DNA of 64,000 nt from contig LATX02000046.1 of NCBI GenBank assembly GCA_001466705.2, forward strand, positions 434,001-498,000, given 5' to 3'. The position numbers were made by a program, and so were the translations under genes. This DNA comes from Moniliophthora roreri (Eukaryota > Basidiomycota > Agaricomycetes > Agaricales > Marasmiaceae). Positions 1 through 10,735 of this stretch are shown piece after piece (position 1 is the stretch's first letter; every line of letters starts with the position of its first letter). Under the pieces are notes generated by a model. That model was not told where the DNA came from, did no database searches, and saw only the letters and a program-made list of their open reading frames with translations.

Positions 1-595
1 ATTTTCCGAAGTTCTGTTCCCTTTGTGTGTACTAGGATGTTTTCTTGGCACTGTAACAACGTACATGATCATGGAATCTAAATGGGAACCAGGATCCCTT
101 GCAGATAGCTTTGTAACCGCGACGATAGTTAATCATCGTCCTTCAGGATCAGGTATCAGGTACCTACATCGACAGGTGCAACACCATTTCCGAGTAAGTT
201 GTCCTATTCAGCCAGAAAGACATAGAACAATCTTCATGCGTGATCAAAGTCATTCTTAGAGGCATAAATGTTCAGTATATATTTTAATATTCAGTCCTTT
301 TAGAGTGTTGAATGCGTCGACAGCGGCAAAAAGTTTTCGCGTACTGACTCTTCCTGCGTGAGAGTGCAAGAGTTTGGAAGCAACATCTCTCCGACCTCAG
401 TTTTTCTCGACTACAAAATGAAAACTAGGAATTGACAATAAAAAGTGCCATACAAATTACTATTGCTCTATATTCTGAGAAGTCTACAAACTGAGTCCAC
501 CACAAGGTTCATCCGATCTCCTGGTTTTCATGTCTTGAAAATGCCTTCCATCGGGTATCATACTGCCTTTGCTGCCGTCTCCTCTTTGCCTGACA
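1..595. other. Left edge, no gene supported
   Basis: A 78-codon open frame on the plus strand (23-259) has a hydrophobic start and could be the end of a gene entering from the left, but it matches no family I recognise. Bases 420-595 are the 3' flank of the minus-strand seven-helix gene. The same flank recurs, diverged, at about 3540-3712. Confidence 0.4.
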
Positions 596-2105
596 CTACA
601 CAGTTGATTGACCCTGACCGACTGCATTTCCTGAGGGAACTATCCGACCTTCGTCAATGGTGTGTGAACCTATTCTGTCTGAGATTCGGACTGAGGTGAA
701 AGTTTCACTAGTCGTCTGCATCTCGTTGACGATGCTCTGACCCATGCTTGTGCGTACGACGATTAACGTCGGTGCTATGCCCTAATCGGCAGATTTTGAT
801 TAGCAGTACAACGTAGATGAAGTGACGGAAAACATACGGCAATAAGAACAATGATGGGAAGGAGATCCACCGGAATGTTTTCCGTTTTGACGCTTACGGA
901 CGTGCTCAAGTGGACAACGATGCTTATGGGGTAGATCATTCCAGATTCGAGGCTATGAATTCATTCATCGATTCCAGAATCAAGATGAAGCGGCGTGGGA
1001 CACTTACATGATCCTATTGATTGAGGCAAGTGACCCATATTTGCTCAATGGATTATTGTGAACTCGTGCACGCCACATGATCCACCATATGCGACCCGCT
1101 ACGAAGCAAATAGGATGTTCAGTGTGTATAATTGTATGGGATGTCCTTACCAGTAAGAAGGGTCAGTATCAGGTTGACCGCTGCAAAAAGAGCTTCGCCT
1201 GCAATTCCAAACCAATAGACAAGATTTATTTGTCTATTCACCAAATATTCATTAGAGTTCATGAGCACTGATGCAAAGTTCATGACTTTATGTACGTGCG
1301 TAAGACCATGATAAGCTCTATGCAAGACATTTTTTTAAGTCACACACCTGTTGTTATTATTGACATGGCAATTAGAGGATAGGTTATTGGCTTTTTGAAA
1401 TTAGACCCCCAAATAATGTGGCAGCGATGAATCTTGGAGACGTGATGAGTGGGCACATTGTCAAGTGCAAATATTAAAGTGACTACTGACCAACATGGAG
1501 TCCGCAATAGCACTAGATATATGGCCTTTCAGCTCAGCGACTCAACAAAGTAAGAGGATAGCATACTTGGAAATCACTGGAAGCATCTGGTAGGCTATGC
1601 TTTACAAAATTCACATTGTATGAGCACTGCATCAGAATCATATATGGTAAAGGAGACACTTGCAAGAGTGGATCATTCAATTTGGGAGAGCGCTGAAGAG
1701 GTCCTGGGTTGTCTTCTTTTACTGCTTGGAACTCGGGAACAGCACATCGCACGATAAAGGTCGTCTGGACGACCACCATACTTGTCGAAATTACGAACAA
1801 AACGACCACCCAAGGCAAGTGCAGTTTGATGTTTGAGTTGGAGGATATGCGTCGCCATAGCAGGTGGGTGGCAGTCCCAAACAACAGAACGTATACCCCT
1901 GCCGGTGAGCCTCTCAATTATACGTTGACGTGAACCCGAAGATTTGAAATCCTGACCGTAAGTGAAGTACATGACCTTGAGAGTAGATATTCACATCAGC
2001 AGAGTCGTTTGTTTGAGTTTACAGTATGCTCACCGAAAGCGTGGCGATGGGATAAATGACCACATACTCGACGGTGTACACGTCTAGTATAGCCTGGGAG
2101 GACAT
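596..2105 (-). CDS. Orphan seven-helix integral membrane protein, copy 1
   Basis: A multi-exon gene reconstructed by following splice sites on the minus strand. The start (ATG at 2105) opens with MSSQAILDVYTVEYVVIYPI. An exon follows with YGVYVLLFG and a long hydrophobic helix (around 1700-1915). Later exons carry IADSML/IHRCHIIWG (about 1430-1510), a helix ending LTLLT joined in phase to AGRIWWI (about 1110-1200), ESGMIYPISIVVHLS (about 970-845), and GIAPTLIVVRTSMG (about 780-720), ending at a TAG at 596-598. This motif order is typical of a large Agaricomycete family of seven-helix proteins with no known ligand or function. All junctions I checked keep frame, so the gene looks intact. Not every intron was resolved, so total length is not given. 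It is tandem with a close paralogue at 3713-5198. Confidence 0.72.
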
Positions 2106-3712
2106 GGTTTCGAAGCTTTAAGATTCTCAGAAAATATTAGGCCTCTTAAATCTTCAGAGGATACATAGCACAAGTGCCACAACCAGGATAAATTATCGTC
2201 GAAAAAGCTTCTCATCTCAAGTAAGGTCAAGCGTTCGATGAAGACCACATGGGTTAAAAGCCATGGTTTCAAAGCCATGAGGAGTGTCAAGGGAGGGTAT
2301 TGAATGGATCAACGTGATCGGGTTCGGAGAAGGTGTGGGAAGCGACGTCTTAACTACCAGTAGTACCATCTCCGAACTCCCTTCCCGCTCCTCAGCCACG
2401 ACTATCAGACGCCATTCGACAACCTAACATTTTCTGACGTCCGTCCCATCAACCCTGCTCAACGACTTTTTCTTGGGCCTCCAACTTGAAGCGTAACAAA
2501 ACAGCTCAAGACGAACTTGGAAAAAAAACTTGTGCCTTGCGGTCCATGCACAATTCACCTCAAATTCCCCTGTGCCCTAGGCTTCTCTTTCGCCTTCCCA
2601 AGCTGAAACTCGATGGTTCAAGATATGATGCAGGGGATACTGATGTAGACCAGAAGTAAACTATGGTACAGGCGAGGTACGTGTACTATTTACTTATCGT
2701 TTTTGCGAAACTAAGGATAGCTCGACGCATCAGGCACCTCGGAGAAGACTCGGATGACGGCGCCGAACCACTCAACATACAGCTTATCTCGTGAGTTGAC
2801 CTTAGGACACTTTTATCCTTGTACTAAACATTCTACGTGTTGCAGCTCGCTATATCGTTAGAGGGACATTCCTCGTTTCAAGGGTAGAAGGCTGCTGGAG
2901 TTGGGCAGAGGGTTAGGGCAGAGGATACCGGTCATTCTTGTGGGTACTGTGGGCTCGGAGACAAGGTCTTTCGGTACATAAGTTGTACTCAGTAGCACTT
3001 ATAATGTAGTACCTCAGCAATATATACCTAATCATCAGACAATATCAGACATGATCAGACGAAACAGACGAAAACTGGCGCCTAATAGAGCCTATCACTG
3101 TCAGTTGCTACATCAGATGATGTCTGATAGCGTCCAGTAATATCTCACTGGGCCTCAATTCTACGGGTTTCTTCTACGCTCTTTCCTTACTGAGCCTCGA
3201 TTTTGAAGTCCCTTTTGTCCGCTGTGAAGCCGGTGCAACCCTTCAGTTCAGATACCCGCGCGATAGGTACGCTTCAAATCTAACTATTCTCGACCGGACC
3301 TTTTTCCTTGTTTTTTTTTTTTCCCTAGAAATTCGTGCCAATTCCCAGTCTCCGCAACTCGAGGTTCTACTTCCACTACAAGATTGATGAATTGGGTAGG
3401 GTTTTGTCAAGGAGGGCTAGTATTTCTACCTAGAGTATGGCTGGAGTTGGGGAGGAAAATGAGCTCGAATCAAGACGATCAGTACGAAGCTTTCCGTCCT
3501 TGTTATCTGGTACCTAAAGTTTTCTCAACCTTGAACAAAAAATTAGGAATTGACAATAAAGCGTACAAAATGTACCATACAGATTACTCTTGCTCTAGAT
3601 TCTAAGAAGCCTAGGATAAAGTTCACAAGGTCCATTCGATCCCTTGAAAACGCCTTCCATCAAATATCATGCTGCCCTTGCAGCCGCCTTCTCCCCTGAG
3701 ACCGACACGCAT
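2106..3712. other. Intergenic region between the two seven-helix genes
   Basis: No supportable gene. Short open frames at 2084-2399 look like chance. Around 3030-3130 the sequence is rich in repeats of CAGAC/TCAGA and contains the palindrome ACATCAGATGATGT, which may be a remnant of a transposable element. Bases from about 3520 are the 3' flank shared with the paralogue. Confidence 0.5.
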
Positions 3713-5198
3713 TTAGTCCCCATTGACTGAATTTCCCAATGAAACCATCCGACCTTCGTCGACAGTGTGAGTAGGTGGGACAGAATCTAATCTGTCTGAG
3801 AGTCGGACCGAGGTAAAAGTTTCCCTGACTGTCGACATCTCGCTGACGATGCTTTGGCCCATGCTTGTGCGCACGATGATCAATGTCGGTGCTATGCCCT
3901 AACGGGGTAGAATTTGGTCAGAAGTACAATATAGAATCATCGAAACATACAGCAACAAGGACAACAATGGGGGTGAGTTCAATCAGAGGGGTTTTTGTGC
4001 TAAAAGTGCTTAAGTGGACAACGATGCTTATAGGGTAGAGCATTCCGGATTCGAGACTATGAACTCGTCCATCAGTGCCAAATCCAAGATGAAGCCGCGA
4101 GTCACTTACATGATCCTGTTGATCGAGGAGAGTGTCTTATATTTATTCAGTGGTCCAACTTTGTGAGCTTGTGCGCGTCGAATAATCCACCATACACGAC
4201 CAGCTACAGCAGAAAACAAAAGGACACTCAACGAGTTGCGGAAAGCGTAAGATATTTCTTACCAGTAAGAAGGGTTAGTATCAAATTGACCGCTGCAGTA
4301 ACAGCCTCGCTGGCAAGGCTAAACCCCATGTTAAAAGTTGATTTTACAGGATGAGAACGGCTACAATAGGCCATGAGCCCTGCTGCAAAATTGACGGCTT
4401 CGTATGCACGTTAGATCATGACGAGCATCATGCAAGACAGTCTAGTTGTGCACCTGTTGTGATTATCGATGCAGCGATTAGAGGATAGGTAATTCGCTTT
4501 TTAGATCCCCATATAATGTGGCAGCGATGGATCTGAAGACATAGTCAGTGAACATTGTCAGATGCGACGATGGAAGTGCATAGGTTAAAATGAATACTGA
4601 CCAGCATGGAATCCGCGATAATACTACATGTACGGTTTCTTAGATTCTCGGCGACTTAGATGATAAAGAATGACATACTTGGAAATGATCGGAAGCGTCT
4701 GAAAGAACATACTTACAAAAACCACGATGTATGAGAACGCATCATAACGAAGAAGGGCGAACTTACTAGAGTGGACTAATCATTTCGGAAACACGTAGAA
4801 GAGGTCCAAAGTCGTCAGTTTGGACTACTTGGAACCTGGCGACTGTGATCCTCACAAGAATCACCGTCACAATTATCACCGTGATTGTTGAAACCACGAA
4901 GAGAGCGATTGTCCAACTTAAGTAGAGTTTGATATTCGAGGTGGAGGACATGCGCCGTTGGAGCATGCAGATGGAAATTCCGAAGAGTAGAACATAAAAT
5001 CCTGCCGACCACTTTTCAGCGGGACGTCTAGCTATTAGCGCGGAAGTTCTGACCGTATGCGAAGTACATAGTCTTAAAGACAGAAGTTAACATTAGCTGA
5101 AGCCATCACTTTGAACGTGAACTCACCAAAAGAGTGGCTAAGGGAGCGGTCACCACAAGCTCGGTGGGGAATAGAAGCGATGAGCGTGTAGAAGACAT
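3713..5198 (-). CDS. Orphan seven-helix integral membrane protein, copy 2
   Basis: Tandem paralogue of the gene at 596-2105 with the same exon plan. The start (ATG at 5198) gives an N-terminus with ELVVTAPLATLL, spliced over about 54 bases to TMYFAYG, then over a second intron to FYVLLFGIS and a strongly hydrophobic helix (4766-4990). Then come IADSML/IHRCHIIWG (about 4470-4625), LTLLT spliced to AGRVWWI (about 4180-4300), ESGMLYPISIVVHLS (about 4000-4060) and GIAPTLIIVRTSMGQS (about 3850-3905), with a TAA at 3713-3715. Splice phases match copy 1 at each site checked. The C-terminal tail is soluble and rich in Ser/Thr. The family is known only from fungal genomes as an unnamed membrane protein; a receptor role would be a guess. 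Confidence 0.72.
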
Positions 5199-5743
5199 CA
5201 ATGCAACGTTTCGCATTCACGGAAAGTATGAAGTCTCACAAGAGCCCCAATCAGGATATAATACTATTGTCGACAAGCTTCCCGTCTCAAGTGAGGCAAA
5301 GTATATGACAAAAAGCCACGAGGCCCAAAGTCGGATGAGATGAGGCTGACCAGAGGTGTGGTAAGGATCGAGGGACTTGATATAATTATCTCCATTCTTT
5401 GGGTACTTGATTGGGTGATGAGTACCATATTGTTGCCACGTTGAGAGACCTGCGGAGATGCGGTATCAGAGAACTCGTTTGAGCTTCCGCCTCGAGGGAC
5501 CCGAGGATTCTCAGCGAACGCAATTGACTTGAAACCAAGTTGAACCGTTGGCGATGATTGATGGTTGCGGTGAAAGAGAGTGTGGGACCAGCGTAGAACC
5601 GACGGTATATTTTTTTTTTGGCGAAGCGTTTATCATAGCCCTACTCGCAGTAACAATCCGTCGTCTCTTTCAGGCCCGCCTTACTACCTTTCCTACGTCC
5701 ATAAAGGCCATTTGCTGAATTTAGAAGATTTCTGTGGAATTAA

Positions 5744-5918
5744 TGTCGGAAATTTGCGGTCGGGCTTTTATGGATAACTTTATCCTGAAATCACCTTTTT
5801 TGGCTTAAAAGCTTTTTTAAGATAATGATGCCGATCGACTAAATAATGTACATTTAAGCCAAAAAAGGCGATTTCAGGATAAAGTTATCCATAAAAGCCC
5901 GACTGCAAATTTGCGACA
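5744..5918. repeat. Foldback (MITE-like) inverted repeat
   Basis: Two 65-base arms, 5744-5808 and 5854-5918, are inverted copies of each other with about three mismatches and flank a 45-base spacer. The arms begin TGTCG and end CGACA. RNA from either strand would fold into a long hairpin. I could not find a convincing target-site duplication next to the arms. It is most like a small non-autonomous foldback element. Confidence 0.8.
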
Positions 5919-6059
5919 AAGATATCGAGCACCCTTCAGAAGGCTGGTTACTCGTTTTGCTACAATATATCGCAGTACGTTGTTAAGCCCTAGGTTTTTC
6001 AGATCGCTTCCATTCACCTTCAATTTCTTCGAACATCGTTCGTGTGAAAACGAGCAACT

Positions 6060-6460
6060 CCGACGCCTGTAGGGGTGACCACGCTTCGAATCAGGAACAA
6101 CCTGAATTTCCTCCCCCTCATGACCATGAAGTAGAGCTCAATCAGTCTGCGGCCTGCCGACCACTTTCGGAAACGACAGATCGAATGGGACTGGAAAGAG
6201 TTCTGGCTGGACCATGCGAGGGAGATGCATAGACCTTGGGCGTGATTGCTAATATTGCAGAAGACCGTCGGTATAAAATCATTATTCTTATCGGAAAGCT
6301 TCCCCGACCTACAGTAGACGAAATCGGTATGATGCACCTTACAGTTAGTCTCGCCGGAACGACAACTCGAATTCATTAGCGCAGTATCTCGTTATATGTA
6401 TGCCGCGGAAATACTCATCTATTTGCATTCGTCCATCGTGAAGGGCCGTCCTACATCACA
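6060..6460 (+). pseudogene. Possible exon relics, unknown protein
   Basis: Two plus-strand stretches look coding. One (about 6150-6235) reads RQIEWDWKEFWLDHARE. The other (about 6260-6370) reads RRYKIIILIGKLPRP after a possible acceptor TTGCAG at 6254-6259. A frame change separates them, and the second ends at a stop near 6376-6379. The first alone has a vague resemblance to the second half of a TIR-type fold, but this is too short to claim. It could be chance. Confidence 0.2.
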
Positions 6461-6869
6461 TATCAGAGGTTAACTTAGCAGGTGGCACCGTTCCTCAGAG
6501 GGGTCGGTCATGCGGTGGAATCGGATGGATCGGTGACGCAGGTATTGCCCAGAAAAAGACGCATTGACATGTCACATTAGTCTGTACAAGGTGCCGGTTC
6601 AGAATCTGTGCTTCTCGCAGTGTCTTTCGTAGCTGCAATCTAATTCGCGTATGATTTGCGACAGGTAACGTGGTATCCATTCTTCGTTCATTTGCATCCA
6701 TCTCACTGCTTTTTATCTATTAGTTCTCCATGGTTGACAAGCGATTCCCCTAAGAATGCGAAGTATCAAAGTCTCTGCTTTGAATGTCGCCCTGTCGGTA
6801 TGGTCTACATTTCCGTCAAGAAATTGTAATATACAGTGTCTGTAATCGTCCCAATCATCCTATAGATCG

Positions 6870-9800
6870 TCAAAGTCTCAAGTTATTCAATTCTCGCTGC
6901 ACACTTTCAAGTCGTTTGACTCTCGCCTTCAATTCGGCTCTACGAGCCACCATCAACGGATCCTCGACCAGATACTGGGCACACTTCTCGTTGGCGCTCG
7001 CAGTCCCCAGACCAAGTTCTGTAATCAGGAATCTTTGCATGTCCTTTCCTAATGCCTTTAGGAAACGTAGGTCAATGAAGTTCGGCACATTGTCGATAAT
7101 TCGCTGGATGATGACTCGAACATCAGCATTTCGATCCGAATGAGTGAGGTAGAGGTGACACACCTTGTACGCAACCTGAAAGTATCCCCGTACTTCGGCC
7201 ATGACTTGTAATTCCGTCTCATACTCGTCGGCGGGTTTTAACTTGCCTAGATCTTCAACAGTTACACCTGTGTAGCCGCACTTGGCTAATAGTGACAGGA
7301 GCTCGTTGACGGCCTCAGGCTTGGGTTCTTGGGCCTGTGGAGCAGCAGACGGCTTGGCAGAAACAGGTTCCGCCTGAGAGGAAGCCGGCTGTGGCGCAGG
7401 CTTGAACGCAAACGATGCGGTTGAAGGTGTTTGCCCGTTTTGGCTAGATGGCTGTTGGGAAAAGTACGTCGATGAATTCGGAAAGATGGTTGTATAGGAT
7501 GTCGGCGCAGTGAATCCGCCTGCAGAGGGCTTGGGCGTCTGAAAAGGTGCTGTAATCATAGCATCATGTGAGTGGTGAGTCTCAAAATTGAAACGAGACA
7601 CGTACACGGTTGGGAAAATGATTTCCACGCTGAGGAAAATGCTTCGTTTGCGTTGGTGGATGTGCTTGTGGGCATTTTAGCTGGCTGGGAAAACATATTG
7701 GAGGCGGGACTTTGCTCTTGGCCTAAGACACGCTGTCACCGGTCAATTCTAGCCTATAAACTGCTGGAAACGCACTGTAAGGCTTCGTCGAAGCACCGTT
7801 CTGTGTTGATGTGGTGTCGCTTCTGGCATTGGCATCGCTGGAAGGCTTGGGAACAGCTGTTGATTGATTTCTCTCGGCACGAAGACTTTTGTACTTTGAG
7901 AGCCACTTGTCTGTCGTTGTTTGTAGGTAATGAGTATTTTGCGTAAATGGAGTTTCTTCAGCCTCGAGTGCCGCTTCGAGGAACATCAAGCATCGCCCAT
8001 AATGTTTCTCGACGAGTTTCAGCATCAACTCACTGGCAAGCACGTCAAGATGTCTTCAGATTAAGAATATCATGAACGTACTGAACATCATTACGGAGAA
8101 GACTATGACGCTCAAACCGTCGATTGACAAGGTCAGTTAAAAGTCCCACCGTCGACACCATGACCCGTTCAAAACATTCGTCGATCGATGCAGTACGCCA
8201 GGTTTGCTGAAAATCGTTGATTAAGGCAACCTTGGCTTCAAAGGGTACATTGTTAGGGAGCTCTCGAGTAATAGACCTATTGATAGGCATTAGCATGTAA
8301 TAGGTATTGGAAACGCCTTACTTTTTGATATGTCGCCGCATGTCGGTAAGGTTCAACGAACCCAATTCTTCGGAGCTGGTGTTCCCCTCTGCTTCCTCCT
8401 CGCCATCCAAAGGATCATCAGCCATGAAATTATCTTCGTCTTTGGTGAAAGGCACAAATCGCGGTACAGTTCTCCGAACCTTGCGTTTCAGGACTTCATA
8501 AGCTCTTCTATGATCCTGTATAAGCTGGGCACGTTCGCCGGATCCTCCTTTGATGAATTGGTCGAATTCAACGCAGAACGCAATAACTTCGTTAAGAATA
8601 TATGTCACCGGTTCTTCTTCAATGAGTTCTGGTAGGCTGCTCAGGTCTCCTCTGCAAGATGTCAATTGCTTTGCAGCTTCCTTCTTGATGTCTGGCAGTC
8701 TGGAAGGTGCGTGAGAATCAGGTCTGACGTGAACGTGTGAAGGACTAACGATCTATTAATGATGTCGATTAAGAGTCGACTAAGTGCTGAAGTGAGGTTT
8801 GCGGTTCCAAAGCGCTGCGTGTGAAGCGATGTAGCCCAAGGGGGTGTATTCCTGAAGAAACTTCCCTCCAGTGATCGAGCTTCGGCAGATGAAATTTGTT
8901 TATTACGCTGCTCATCGTCAGGCTGACGGGTGCAGTAATAGCCATGCAGAAGAGGGTGGCGACGTCCTTCAATGACTTCAAGCCAAAGATCTAAAGCTTT
9001 CTTAGATCCTGGACCGATCATGTCTGGTTTCGTCATGACGCCTGGAAAACCGAATGGAGTTGGAGTGCAGAATTTTGCGAGAAGACGTACCTATAGTCCT
9101 CTCACCCTCGGGATCAACTTGGCGTGCAAGGCGTAACGCCTTTTGGTTTTCGATATCGTCTGTAGGAAGCGAAACTCAGACTTAGAGAACAACACAAAAG
9201 CAATCCAACCCACCTGTCATGGGTATCGCAACCAAGATGAGACAGTTCCCCTTCGTATGAAATAGAGCCAACTCTTCGACCAGAGATATCGTTTTATCGT
9301 CCGGAGCGTTTTGAATGATCCCTGATAGAAAGATAGACTTTAGTGTTTATCTTACATGTTAAAGTCAGCAAGATTCTATACCGGGGAGATCAATAAATGA
9401 GAGGTCAGTCAACTCTGGACCTTCTAGGTCCACACAGACAACGTTACGGGAAAAGGAGAGCGACTTTCCCGTAGCTGCAAGCTCCTCCAGTTTGTCGAGG
9501 CTTGTAGTTAGGATCGTTTCTTTGTCGATCTGAGCATTTAGTACCGCAAACTGTGCTCGTCTGAGGGCGGGTTCTACGTCTGCTTTGTCGAGTATGGTGC
9601 TGCCGAAAGGTACTTCTCTGATTTCATCGAGTCGCCTCCCGCGTGAATCATATTCCTTGCGTATCTTGATATTGCAGCGCCAAGGGCCAGAAGCTGAGGT
9701 GAGACGACATTCGATTGGACACCGAGTACAAGTTCCTGCGTCTCGAGGAAGATTGATCTAAACAAAGGCATGTAAATTCAGCAGAGTGGCAGAACAGATG

Positions 9801-10008
9801 GGTACGCACACCGGAAATAGCTTCAACTACACTAGATTTCCCAGCACTTTGATTGCCTATTATCGTGATTCGAGGAAGATCCAATTCACTTTGAGCACTG
9901 TCGACAAGTGAGTAGAGGCTTGAGTTTCGCGTCGTGGTCAACACACCCAACTGCTCGCAGCTGATTGACTAGGGCTAGGAGCTCCTTGCGACGTCTAGAG
10001 TAGTCCAT
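6870..10008 (-). CDS. Dynamin-family large GTPase (Mx-like)
   Basis: A multi-exon gene with start ATG at 10008 (MDYSRRRKELLALVNQLRAVG, then an intron 9946-9898). The GTPase domain shows the P-loop GNQSAGKSS (about 9840), DLPG before an intron near 9385, and TKPD (about 9020-9035). The stalk follows (8045-8665), with an acidic stretch near 8390. Then come a linker with a Ser/Thr/Asn/Gln-rich segment and a Pro/Ala/Gln-rich low-complexity region (7310-7560). The C-terminal effector domain includes VMAEVRGYFQVAYK and ends at the TGA at 6870-6872. Dynamins of this type self-assemble on membranes and hydrolyse GTP; Agaricomycetes carry many paralogues of unknown cargo. No pleckstrin domain or membrane helix is visible. 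Internal junctions were followed by eye, so exact exon borders in the stalk are approximate. Confidence 0.88.
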
Positions 10009-10307
10009 AGAGGAGAGATATGAGGTCATTGTTACCGCCCTAAAGCCAGTGGCAAAGTGGAAGTTTGAAGAGGGATACGGAAGTCAACAAAGAAGTGGGC
10101 CATATTGCCATGTTGCAGAAAAGAACTATTGGAATTTGCCGCGAGATCACCACGCCCACGTGATCAATCATATGGATTGGACCTACGCGTTTTCAGACTT
10201 CAGTTGAATTACAACCGTGTAGAATAAAACCTAGAGCAATATATATATATGCACAATAGATTGCAAAGTTTAAATACCGTAACAATGGATAAGGCGTGTA
10301 TCTTTGG

Positions 10308-10735
10308 TCAAAATGTATCAATTCTCGAGTAATCCAACCGGAGCTCGAAGTTGCTCAACTCTCGTTGAACACTTTCCAGTCGCTTCTGTCGAGCCCTCAG
10401 TTCGTCTCTTCGTGCCACGACAGCAGGGTCTTCTGCCAAGTACCGAGCACATTGCTCATTCGCATTCGCAGTACCAAGCCCAAGTTGCTTCACAATGTGC
10501 AGTTGTAATCTTTCTTCTAAACCTTTCAAGAACTGTAAATCAATGAAGCCCAGTACGTTGTTGATGACGCGCTGGGTACATGAAGGTCATTACTCATATG
10601 TCATGGTTACCACTGAAAACAACAAACCTTGTAAGCAACCTGGAAGTATCCGCATACTTCTGCCATCACTTGGATCTCAATCTCATACTCGTCCGTAGGA
10701 TTGAGCTTCTCCAGCATACCATGTAGTACTTTTGT
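10308..10735 (-). pseudogene. Truncated dynamin, C-terminal effector domain only
   Basis: A second, diverged copy of the end of the neighbouring dynamin. It reads LNPTDEYEIEIQVMAEVCG to YFQVAYK, then a GT-AG intron (about 10569-10628), then the terminal region with KQLGLGTANANEQCARYLAE and KRLESVQRELS. Everything upstream, including the GTPase and stalk, is missing. Homology stops near 10735, where unrelated repeat-like sequence begins. The intron position matches the intact gene, so this arose by DNA duplication, not retrotransposition. It is most likely non-functional. Confidence 0.85.

Larger units (their letters stand above)
5199..6869. other. Intergenic region with a foldback element and possible gene relic
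   Basis: Between the second seven-helix gene and the dynamin gene. It holds the 175-base inverted-repeat element (5744-5918) and a coding-looking but broken stretch at about 6060-6460, both listed separately. I see no intact gene. Confidence 0.5.

Noticed and set aside
6150..6379. TIR-domain relic
   Set aside because: Only a short, frame-broken resemblance. Not enough to name a family, so it is kept as an unknown relic.
6784..7143. 119-codon plus-strand open frame over the end of the dynamin gene
   Set aside because: Antisense shadow of the effector domain, which has clear family motifs.
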